Of a stretch of 64,000 bases of DNA, positions 24,905 through 32,289 are shown one piece after another. The translations under genes were made by a program, and so were the position numbers. The first letter of the stretch is position 1. Every line of letters starts with the position of its first letter. Under the pieces are notes generated by a model. The model was given only the letters and a program-made list of their open reading frames with translations, searched no databases and had not been told where the DNA came from. The stretch is from Actinomycetota bacterium (GTDB lineage: Bacteria; Actinomycetota; Acidimicrobiia; Spongiisociales; UBA4744), in NCBI GenBank assembly GCA_013152275.1, contig JAADGS010000026.1, positions 44,029 through 108,028 on the forward strand, in the 5' to 3' direction.

Positions 24905-26551
24905 TCAACGACGAGAGTCGACGTTCGCCAAAGAGAGCTCCGGGATCGGTCTACACGGCAGTGCCAGTGGTCCTGAGGCGTCCAGGAGACGAACGCGGCT
25001 ACCGGCGAGCCATTGCCATATGAGATGAGCCTCTTCGGCGACCTGGACCGATGGCGGCGTCGGCGGCCACTCGTCTTCCAGGGTGGCGGTCGTGGAAGTG
25101 AGGGCCGGACCGGTCGACCCATTCCACGAGAGGACGAGACGGCCCCGTTCGATGAGGGCACCGTCGCCGCCATCGGATTCAACCCGGAGCAGTCCGGCCC
25201 GGTTGAGGGCATGCCACTCACGGCGGCGCAGCAATGCCCTCGCCAGGGCACGATATCGGTCACGAGCCCACGTGGCCTCCTCAAAACGCCGGAGTGCCGC
25301 CATGTGCGACATCTTTGCTGCAAGCGGATCGAGGAGCAGGGAAGGATCCGCGGCGATGCCTCGACGGAGGAGATCCACGATCGACGCGTATGCCGTCTCG
25401 GAGAGGCTCCCATCGCACGGGCACATCGACACGCCAAGTTGGGCGGCGGCACACCGTCCGTTGCGTTCACCCGGTCGGACGGTGCAGCGTCGAATCGGCA
25501 GAGCATCCCAGATGGCGGTCATCACGAGTTCGGCACTTCGTCGGCTTCGGAACGGCCCCAGGTAGGCCAGACCGTCCTCCCGCTGGGTGCGTACGAGGGA
25601 CAACCGTGGAAAGGCTTCCTTGGTCAGCTTGACCCAATGCGACGACTTCGGCGGCTTCGAGCGGCGATTGTGACGAGGTCGGTAGGCGTGGATCAGTCGC
25701 AACTCGGTGACTTCGGCCTCGAGTTCGGTCGCGCAGACACGATGCTCGATCCTGTCGAGTTCCTGCAACATCGTCGTGACGGTCCGGCGATGGTCGCCAT
25801 AGAAGTAGCTGCGGACCCTCGTTCTCAGGTTCTTGGCCTTGCCTACGTAGAACACGGTGTCGTTGCGATCGTGGAACAGGTAGACGCCCGGCCGGCGGGG
25901 TAGTGCATCGGTCAGATGGATCTTCGCATAGTGTTCGGACCCGCGTGCCGTCGGAAGTTGGAGAAGATCCTCGAGGGCGGTCACTCCGAGCGTTCCTGCC
26001 CGCTCGAGCAGACGATGCAGGATCCAGGCAGTGGCCCGCGCATCTTCGAGTGCGCGATGGGTGGGTTTGATCGGTGCACGAAAATGTGCAGCAAGCGTCG
26101 CCAACTTGAAGTTGCGAACCTCCTTGCGTACGAGGCGGCGCGCCAGACCCAGTGTGTCCACCCACCGGTTGCCGAGCTTCCCGTATCCGAGATCGAGCGC
26201 TGCCGCGTTGAGGAACGACAGGTCGAAGCGAACGTTGTGGCCAACGATCACCGCACCGCCGAGGAACTCGAGGAATGCGGGGAACACCTCGGCGATCTTG
26301 GGGGCGTTGATCACCATCGCGTGCGTGATTCCCGTCAGGATCGTGATGAACGGAGGGATCTCGCATCCTGGGTCGACGAGGGTCTGGAACGATCCGATCT
26401 CCTCGCCGCCTCGATACAGGACGGCGCCGATCTCGGTGATCGCGCAGTTCGGCGGCGTGGTGCCGGTGGTTTCGAGGTCGAGGACACAGAATGGTACGTC
26501 GCACAACGGTGCGCCCATCTCGTCAAAACTGCGCTGCACCGCGAGTGTCAC
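24905..26551 (-). CDS. DnaQ-type 3'-5' exonuclease fused to UvrC-like GIY-YIG nuclease
   Basis: Residues about 20-185 form a DEDDh exonuclease: D25 and E27 in VLDLETTG, D110 in GHNVRFDLSF, and H165 and D170 in THRALEDA. Residues about 218-300 form a GIY-YIG domain (PGVYLFHDRN, VFYVGKAKNLRTRVRSY). The rest resembles the middle of UvrC, but the RNase H-like second nuclease and HhH tail are absent, as in Cho-type proteins. Such fusions are known from actinobacteria. The GTG at 26551 lies 13 bases after a LexA box, so SOS control is likely. It may act in excision or processing of damaged DNA. Confidence 0.9.
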   Translation of the reverse strand: MTLAVQRSFDEMGAPLCDVPFCVLDLETTGTTPPNCAITEIGAVLYRGGEEIGSFQTLVDPGCEIPPFITILTGITHAMVINAPKIAEVFPAFLEFLGGAVIVGHNVRFDLSFLNAAALDLGYGKLGNRWVDTLGLARRLVRKEVRNFKLATLAAHFRAPIKPTHRALEDARATAWILHRLLERAGTLGVTALEDLLQLPTARGSEHYAKIHLTDALPRRPGVYLFHDRNDTVFYVGKAKNLRTRVRSYFYGDHRRTVTTMLQELDRIEHRVCATELEAEVTELRLIHAYRPRHNRRSKPPKSSHWVKLTKEAFPRLSLVRTQREDGLAYLGPFRSRRSAELVMTAIWDALPIRRCTVRPGERNGRCAAAQLGVSMCPCDGSLSETAYASIVDLLRRGIAADPSLLLDPLAAKMSHMAALRRFEEATWARDRYRALARALLRRREWHALNRAGLLRVESDGGDGALIERGRLVLSWNGSTGPALTSTTATLEDEWPPTPPSVQVAEEAHLIWQWLAGSRVRLLDASGPLALPCRPIPELSLANVDSRR

Positions 26552-26563
26552 GGTTCCCGTCTT

Positions 26564-26579
26564 CCGAACATGTGTTCGA
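26564..26579 (-). promoter_or_regulatory. LexA (SOS) box before the DnaQ-UvrC gene
   Basis: CGAAC-ATGT-GTTCG is a perfect inverted repeat matching the Gram-positive and actinobacterial LexA consensus (CGAAC-N4-GTTCG, with a flanking A extending one arm to GTTCGA). It ends 13 bases before the GTG start. A weak -10, TAGCAT, at the end of the neighbouring repeat would lie directly upstream, so LexA binding would block transcription. Confidence 0.75.
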
Positions 26580-26581
26580 TG

Positions 26582-26704
26582 CTAGTGCCTCGACCGGCGA
26601 CCTTCGCGGTGTTCTGCCGGCCAGGAACGCCGCTCGCTGCGTTCTCCGCCCCGACGCACCTGCCTCGGCATCGACACCCCGAACGTTACCGGCCAAGGCA
26701 CGTG
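26582..26704 (+). mobile_element. MITE-like intergenic element, copy 3 with internal deletion
   Basis: This 123 bp unit starts CTAGTGCCTCGACCGGCGAC and ends GTTACCGGCCAAGGCACGTG. Relative to copy 1 it lacks about 44 bases between two CCTG repeats, which points to slippage or short-repeat deletion. Its left end is three bases from the LexA box. Confidence 0.75.
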
Positions 26705-26726
26705 TCGGGATGAGTGACAGGAACGG

Positions 26727-27557
26727 CTACCGGTTGTCGGCTGTCGCTTGTCGACGGGTTGAGCGTTGACGGACGGCCTCGTACAGCATCACACCCGCGG
26801 CCATCGCCGCGTTGAGGCTGTCCGCGTCACCGAGCATCGGGATGCGGACCAGCTCATCGGCAGATCTCATCCACATCTCGGACAGGCCGTATTGCTCCGA
26901 GCCGATCGCGAGCGCACTCGGTCCCCGGTAGTCGGCTTCCCAGTGGAGGCGTTCGGCGGCCGGGGTGGCGGCAAAGGTCTTGACATCGCGCGCCGCGAGC
27001 CATGCCAACGTCTCGGTGCTCGATGCGATGGCCAGCGGCACGAGGAACAGGCATCCCAACGACGCCCGCACGGCGTTCGGATTGAAAGGGTCGGTCGTCG
27101 GGTCGGAGACGATCACCGCATCGACCCCGGCGGCGTCGGCGGTCCTCAGCATGGTGCCGAGGTTCCCAGGCTTCTCGATCGACTCGACGACCAGCACGAG
27201 CGGGTTCTCTTTCAGCACGATGCGGTCCAGTTCCGTCGGAAACTGTCGGGCAAGACCGATGAGACCTTCCGGTCGGTCCCGGTAGCTGATCTTGCGGAAA
27301 GGGTCTTCGGCGAACTCGATGAGGCGAGCGCCGGCGGCTCCGGCGGCCTCGAGGAGAGAGTGCTCGTTGGGGCCAAGGAACAGCGGAGGGCAGTAGGCGA
27401 CTTCTTCGAGTTGGATGTGGGAGGCGATCGCCCGGGTGAGTTCTCGATACCCCTCGATCATGAAGAGACCCTCGGCATCGCGATGACGCCGGTTACGGAG
27501 CCGCACGAGACGCTTGACACGCGGATTCTGAGTCGAGGTGATGCGAGATTCGGTCAC
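26727..27557 (-). CDS. TrmH/SpoU-family RNA 2'-O-methyltransferase
   Basis: The 276-residue SPOUT enzyme has the three family motifs: ESIEKPGNLGTMLRTADAAG, ALAIGSEQYGLSEMW and VRIPMLGDADSLNAAMAAGV. An N-terminal substrate-binding domain (residues 1-100, ITSTQNPRVKRLVRL) is typical of 23S rRNA Gm methyltransferases. The exact target nucleotide is not predictable. Its ATG overlaps the stop of a 78-codon gene (ATGA). It is the last gene of a minus-strand run starting at pntAA. Confidence 0.88.
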   Translation of the reverse strand: MTESRITSTQNPRVKRLVRLRNRRHRDAEGLFMIEGYRELTRAIASHIQLEEVAYCPPLFLGPNEHSLLEAAGAAGARLIEFAEDPFRKISYRDRPEGLIGLARQFPTELDRIVLKENPLVLVVESIEKPGNLGTMLRTADAAGVDAVIVSDPTTDPFNPNAVRASLGCLFLVPLAIASSTETLAWLAARDVKTFAATPAAERLHWEADYRGPSALAIGSEQYGLSEMWMRSADELVRIPMLGDADSLNAAMAAGVMLYEAVRQRSTRRQATADNR

Positions 27558-27790
27558 GACTTCGGCTCCAGGCGGGTCTCCTCGAGAGGCTTCGCCGTCA
27601 GATTCGTGCGAACGTCGGGCGCCGCAGCGCCGATACGCTCGTACGCCGGCAACATTCCCACGCCATCACCCCCGCCTTCGCCGGGACGGGCACCCGTGGT
27701 GACGCCATTGCCGCCGGAGTGAAGGTCGCGGATCGGTTTCATCTCACCATTCACATCCCGGGCCCCCTGCGTTGTGGAGGCCCTGGTCAC
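27554..27790 (-). CDS. Small Gly-rich hypothetical protein
   Basis: A 78-codon frame begins with GTG at 27790, overlapping the thioesterase stop (GTGA), and ends overlapping the methyltransferase start (ATGA). Overlap at both ends is the main support for a real gene. The product is rich in Gly, Arg and Thr, with no Cys and no membrane segment, and is probably disordered. I do not recognise it. It could be a fortuitous open frame filling an operon gap. Confidence 0.45.
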   Translation of the reverse strand: MTRASTTQGARDVNGEMKPIRDLHSGGNGVTTGARPGEGGGDGVGMLPAYERIGAAAPDVRTNLTAKPLEETRLEPKS

Positions 27791-28566
27791 ACTTGGTCCA
27801 CATACAGGCTCTGGAGGGAACGCCCAAGAGGGCCCTGCTCATCGTACAGGGACGACTGGGCCAGGCCGACACCGTGCGGTTGGAGGATGGTGTTCGCATG
27901 CATCAACACCCACTCTCCGGCGGGCTCGCGATGCAGATAGACGGTCAGATCCGGGTTGATATAGAGGAATTGCCGCCAATGCACCATCGAGGAGATTCCA
28001 TTCCCGCAGTCTGCGGCGGCGAGCACGCGTTGCAGCGGCGTGGGGGGCTGCTCATCCACGACATTGGGCATCAGGCGGATCCACGCCGTTGCCGAACCGA
28101 TCTGCGTCATGGATCCTTCGACGAAACGAACATCGAGGGCATCGGTGACGAAACTCACCGAATCCCAGGAGAAACCGACACCGGACGTGCACTCGTCGGG
28201 CAGGCGCCACGGTACGACGGCTGGGACCGGCGGCAGATCGAGACCCTCATGGCGACGGATCCTGAGCGCGCGTGCCGCCGCCACCGGAGTGCCATCGACA
28301 GCCAGCGACGCGGTGACGATCTCGACACGTTTGCCGGATCGGACGACCGCCGCCGTTGCCTCGATCTCCGCGATGGGTACCGGGCGCAGGAACTCTGCCG
28401 TGAAGCGTGACGTGAACATCGCCGGTGTGCCGACGCTCTCCATCGCGTGGGCCATGAGCGCCGCGGGTGGCCCTCCATGCTGGGCATCCGGGCTCCAGGG
28501 CCCAGTGGTCAGTTCGGTCGAGCGGAACGTGGTGGCGTCGATCCGCTCGTAGAGGGGTCTCACCAT
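27787..28566 (-). CDS. Acyl-CoA thioesterase family protein (double hotdog)
   Basis: The 259-residue protein has two hotdog halves; the first carries SPDAQHGGPPAALMAHAME, the TesB-like helix start, and FTAEFLRPVPIAEIEATAAV, the long hotdog strand. Members hydrolyse acyl-CoA esters in fatty acid turnover. It overlaps the nitroreductase gene by seven bases upstream and the small Gly-rich gene downstream. The substrate is unknown. Confidence 0.75.
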   Translation of the reverse strand: MVRPLYERIDATTFRSTELTTGPWSPDAQHGGPPAALMAHAMESVGTPAMFTSRFTAEFLRPVPIAEIEATAAVVRSGKRVEIVTASLAVDGTPVAAARALRIRRHEGLDLPPVPAVVPWRLPDECTSGVGFSWDSVSFVTDALDVRFVEGSMTQIGSATAWIRLMPNVVDEQPPTPLQRVLAAADCGNGISSMVHWRQFLYINPDLTVYLHREPAGEWVLMHANTILQPHGVGLAQSSLYDEQGPLGRSLQSLYVDQV

Positions 28567-29150
28567 CGCTCCCGGTGGAAGATCTCGTCCATCGGCCGTC
28601 GCCCTCGTCCGAGAGAGCCGGAGCGTCGGTCGGGAGCCGGGTGACCGATCGTCACGACACCGATCGGGAAGACCGACTCGGGTATGCCGAGCAGATCGCG
28701 AAGACCCGGAACGGAATGCACTCCGAGGAATCCCGCAGCGAGCCCCTCATCGACGGCTGCGAGTAACAGCAGCATCATCGACGCTCCCGCATCAACCCAC
28801 CAATACGGCACGGGCCACTCGATCTCCCTGCCACCGGGGACCGCCTTGTCCGGCTCCGCGTACCGGCGGCGGTATGCCTCCTCGGACACACAAACGACGA
28901 CATGTACCGGTGCTCGGCCGATCCAGGGGTCGAAGCCCTTGTCGACATACCCGGATTCCCCGGCAAGGTTCGCGATCGTCTGCCGGGTCGTGCGGTCGGT
29001 GACCGCAATGAACGACTGCCCTTGCGTGAATCCGGCACTGGGCGCCCTTGCCGCACAAGAGACGATCCGGTCGATCGTTCGAGGGTCGACCGGATCGTTG
29101 GTGTAGTTGCGCACCATGCGGCGGTGCCGTACCACGTCGGAGAACTCCAA
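28560..29150 (-). CDS. Nitroreductase-family FMN oxidoreductase
   Basis: The 196-residue protein has the family N-terminus VVRHRRMVRNYTNDPVDP with FMN-phosphate-binding Arg residues, AARAPSAGFTQGQSF, and the dimer-core segment DAGASMMLLLLAAVDEGLAAGF. Such enzymes use NAD(P)H to reduce nitro, quinone or flavin substrates; the natural substrate is unknown. It begins five bases after pntB, so it may share the transhydrogenase operon and its NADPH. Confidence 0.85.
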   Translation of the reverse strand: MEFSDVVRHRRMVRNYTNDPVDPRTIDRIVSCAARAPSAGFTQGQSFIAVTDRTTRQTIANLAGESGYVDKGFDPWIGRAPVHVVVCVSEEAYRRRYAEPDKAVPGGREIEWPVPYWWVDAGASMMLLLLAAVDEGLAAGFLGVHSVPGLRDLLGIPESVFPIGVVTIGHPAPDRRSGSLGRGRRPMDEIFHRERW

Positions 29151-29154
29151 CGCC

Positions 29155-30534
29155 CTACAGCTCCTTCACGGCGGCGATGATGTCGCTCATGGCTTTCTTC
29201 GCATCGGAGAAGAACATCAGCGTGTTGTCCTTGTAGAAGAGGGGGTTGTCGATGCCGGCGAAACCGGGAGAGAGGCTCCGTTTGATCACGATCGCGTGTT
29301 TCGCGAGGTCGACATTGAGAATCGGCATTCCGTAGATCGGACTGGAATCGTCATCACGAGCCGAAGGGTTCACGACGTCGTTCGCACCGACGACGAGAGC
29401 AACGCTGGTTTGAGGGAAGTCGTCCTCGATCTCGTCGAGCGCGAACAGCTTCTCGTAGGGGACATCGGCTTCTGCGAGCAGCACATTCATGTGTCCCGGC
29501 ATGCGCCCTGCAACAGGATGGATGGCATAGCGAACTTCGACGCCGCGCTCTTCGAGCAGATCGGCCAGCTCACGCAGGTTGTGTTGTGCCTGAGCGACGG
29601 CCAAGCCGTATCCGGGCACAACGATGACCGAGTCGGCGTACCCCAGGGTGATCGCGACATCCTCGGCCGAGGCACTGTGCACGGGCTTCTCCTCGTCACC
29701 TGCCGGGCCGGCGCCCTCGTCGCCACCGAAGGCGGCGAAGAGAACGTGGCCGAGCGTACGGTTCATGGCCTTGACCATGATGTTGGTGAGGATCAGCCCG
29801 GAAGCTCCGACCAGCGCGCCAGAGATGATCAGAGCGTTCTCGCCGATCACGAACCCTGCCAGCGCCGCGGCAATTCCAGAGAACGCGTTCAAGAAGGAGA
29901 TGACGACCGGCATGTCCGCGCCGCCGATCGGAATCACACGAACGATGCCGAGCAGGAGTGACAACGCGAGCAGGATCCACATGACCAGCGAACTCCCGCC
30001 GACGATCAGCCACACGACAAGGGCGACGACGACGATCGCAAGGAGGGCATCGCCGACCTTCTGACCCGGATATCCGAACGGCCGTCCCGGGACGAGGCCC
30101 TGGAGTTTCGCGTAGGCGACAAAGCTTCCCGAAAGGGTGACTCCACCGACCAGGATGGTCAGAGCAACGGTGATCGCTGCGCGGAGATCGAATGTGGGAC
30201 TTCCGGACTTCTCGATGAATTCGGCCGCTGCCACCAGGGCGGATGCTCCACCGCCAAAGCCGTTGAACGCGGCGACGAGCTGTGGCATCGCCGTCATCTC
30301 GACCGTCTTGGCGAGGACGAGTCCGATGCCGCCACCGACGACGAGGCCGGCGACGATCACCCACGGATTGAGGATCTGGTACCGAACCAGGGTGACGATG
30401 ATCGCCAGGAGCATGCCGAGCGCACCGATCTGGTTGCCGCGCCGTGCCGTGGCCGGGCTCTGCAATCGTTTCATACCGACGATGAACAACACCGCCGCGA
30501 TGAGGTACAGATAGCCTGCGAGAACCTGGCTCAT
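29155..30534 (-). CDS. pntB: Proton-translocating NAD(P) transhydrogenase subunit beta
   Basis: The 459-residue protein has about nine membrane helices and a C-terminal NADP-binding domain (dIII) with VPGYGLAVAQAQHNLREL, HPVAGRMPGHMNVLLAEA, GANDVVNP and GMPILNVDLAK. The enzyme moves hydride between NADH and NADP+ coupled to proton flow. The ATG at 30534 overlaps the pntAB stop region. Upstream extension of the frame is not needed, as the membrane domain is complete. Confidence 0.95.
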   Translation of the reverse strand: MSQVLAGYLYLIAAVLFIVGMKRLQSPATARRGNQIGALGMLLAIIVTLVRYQILNPWVIVAGLVVGGGIGLVLAKTVEMTAMPQLVAAFNGFGGGASALVAAAEFIEKSGSPTFDLRAAITVALTILVGGVTLSGSFVAYAKLQGLVPGRPFGYPGQKVGDALLAIVVVALVVWLIVGGSSLVMWILLALSLLLGIVRVIPIGGADMPVVISFLNAFSGIAAALAGFVIGENALIISGALVGASGLILTNIMVKAMNRTLGHVLFAAFGGDEGAGPAGDEEKPVHSASAEDVAITLGYADSVIVVPGYGLAVAQAQHNLRELADLLEERGVEVRYAIHPVAGRMPGHMNVLLAEADVPYEKLFALDEIEDDFPQTSVALVVGANDVVNPSARDDDSSPIYGMPILNVDLAKHAIVIKRSLSPGFAGIDNPLFYKDNTLMFFSDAKKAMSDIIAAVKEL

Positions 30535-30815
30535 GACCGGTCCTTGCTCTTGAACATCTCCAGCATCCGGTCCGTGACCATGAATCCGCCTACGACGTTG
30601 ATCGTCGCGAACGAAACGGCCAGAAAGCCGAGAATGATGCCTGCCATACCGCCGTAGCGACCGGCGACGACCAGGGCACCGATGATCGTGATGCCCGAGA
30701 TCGCGTTCGATCCGGACATCAGCGGCGTATGCAACGTTGGCGGCACTTTCGTGATGACTTCGAACCCCACGTACGCCGCGAGAACGAAGACGGTAATGGA
30801 GATCAGCAGGTCCAT
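30531..30815 (-). CDS. pntAB: NAD(P) transhydrogenase membrane subunit alpha-2
   Basis: The 94-residue protein holds three membrane helices including the family stretch YVGFEVITKVPPTLHTPLMS. In E. coli this is the C-terminal part of PntA; here it is a separate gene, as in Rhodospirillum and related three-subunit enzymes. It overlaps pntAA (TGATG) and pntB. Confidence 0.93.
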   Translation of the reverse strand: MDLLISITVFVLAAYVGFEVITKVPPTLHTPLMSGSNAISGITIIGALVVAGRYGGMAGIILGFLAVSFATINVVGGFMVTDRMLEMFKSKDRS

Positions 30816-31954
30816 CAGTTCGTCCCTCCTTCCAGCAAGGATCGCACACGTTCATTGACGACCTTGCCACCATGGGTGATGCAGGCGCCCGCGGTGATCT
30901 CTTCCTCGAGATCGATGCGCAGCCCTTCCTCGTGTACGAGATACGTGAGGAGGTTCAATGTGTTGCGTGCAAACATCTGGCTCGTGTTTGTCGCAACGCC
31001 GCTCACGAGGTCGGTGGGGGCGAGGATCTTGACACCGTGGTGCACGACGACCTCGTCGGCCCTGCTGAGTTCACAGTTGCCTCCGGTTGCGACGGCCAGG
31101 TCGACGATGACCGAACCAGGATGCATCGCCTCGACCATCTCACGGGTGATGAGCAGCGGGGCCCTCTTTCCGGGGATGGCCGCCGTCGAGATCACGACAT
31201 CGTTGCGAGCAACATGCTCGCCGAGCTGCATGAGGAGGCGTTTCTGTGCGTCCTCTTCCAGCTCGCGGGCGTAGCCGCCGGCCACCGCATCTTCTTGCTG
31301 CGCGACCTCGAGTCGCACGAATCGGGCACCGAGGCTCTCCACCTGTTCTGCAGCGGCTGCACGAACGTCGTATGCGGAGACCACGGCTCCAAGACGTCGG
31401 GCCGTGGCGATTGCCTGGAGTCCCGCGACGCCCGCGCCGAGGACGAGCACCTTGGCCGGCGCGATGGTCCCCGCCGCCGTGGTGAGCATCGGGAAGAACT
31501 TTGTGATCGTGGTGGCTGCTTCGAGCACCGCCTGGTATCCGGCTGCGGTTGCCTGGGAGGACAACACATCCATCGATTGTGCCTTGGTCGTGCGCGGGAC
31601 CGTTTCGAACGCCAAGGCGGTGACATTCGCAGCGGCGAGCTTCGCGACGGTCTCCGGCTCGTCGAGAGGCTGCAGCAGGCCGATGAGCACGGCCCCGGAG
31701 CCGAGCATGGCGATCTGCTCGTCGCTCGGCGGTCGCACCGTGATGACGACATCGCTGCCCCACGCGAGAGACGCCTCCGGTACGACGGAAGCGCCCACAG
31801 CCTCATACTCTTTGTCCAGGAAACCGGCGGCATCGCCGGCTCCTCTCTCCACCATCACCTGAAACTTCTGTTTGACGAGCCTGGCTGCGACGTCCGGGGT
31901 GATGGCGACTCGTCGCTCTCTTGGAGCGGTCTGATTGGGCACACCTATCTTCAT
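30815..31954 (-). CDS. pntAA: NAD(P) transhydrogenase subunit alpha-1 (NAD-binding)
   Basis: The 379-residue soluble subunit has the AlaDH/PNT N-terminal domain (MKIGVPNQTAPRERRVAITP), RTTKAQSMDVLSSQATAAGY and a Rossmann NAD site VLVLGAGVAGLQAIATARRLGA near residue 175. It presents NADH to PntB. It is the first gene of an apparent seven-gene minus-strand run that ends with the SpoU gene at 26727. Confidence 0.95.
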   Translation of the reverse strand: MKIGVPNQTAPRERRVAITPDVAARLVKQKFQVMVERGAGDAAGFLDKEYEAVGASVVPEASLAWGSDVVITVRPPSDEQIAMLGSGAVLIGLLQPLDEPETVAKLAAANVTALAFETVPRTTKAQSMDVLSSQATAAGYQAVLEAATTITKFFPMLTTAAGTIAPAKVLVLGAGVAGLQAIATARRLGAVVSAYDVRAAAAEQVESLGARFVRLEVAQQEDAVAGGYARELEEDAQKRLLMQLGEHVARNDVVISTAAIPGKRAPLLITREMVEAMHPGSVIVDLAVATGGNCELSRADEVVVHHGVKILAPTDLVSGVATNTSQMFARNTLNLLTYLVHEEGLRIDLEEEITAGACITHGGKVVNERVRSLLEGGTN

Positions 31955-32289
31955 TATCGTCCACCTCGAGGATGCACTTCTCGAAGCTGCAATCTATTGG
32001 AACCGGTGCCGATTCCCAAGTTGGGTCCGAGGCACCCCCAGGGGGTACTCATCGGCCTGACGTTGGAGCCCGTCGAACGCTGCATGACACGTCTGGACGG
32101 CGCCGAGGATCTCGGCCGGGAGGCCGGCTTCGAGCAGCGGGTCACCGACGGGCCGTCGTCGACAAGAATCGCGATGCCCGCCCCACGGTCCTGGGGCCGG
32201 AACGGTCGCGATATGAAGGTACGAAATGCCAAGCGCCGGGTGTGAGGCATCCGGTACCCGCATCACGCCGGCTCGGGTAACTTGGAGCA
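31955..32289. other. Divergent intergenic region before pntAA and the ATP-grasp gene
   Basis: This 335-base gap must hold the promoters of both flanking genes. No strong promoter was found by eye. A decayed family-B repeat occupies about 32180-32235. No other gene is supported. Confidence 0.5.
32180..32235 (+). repeat. Decayed intergenic repeat, family B
   Basis: CGCCCCACGGTC followed after a short spacer by GGTCGCGATATGAAGGTACG and AAATGCCAAG aligns with 60990-61043 (CGCCCCGCGGTC, GGTCGCGATACGAAGTACG, AAGTGCAAG). Differences are scattered single-base changes and small indels. Confidence 0.5.
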
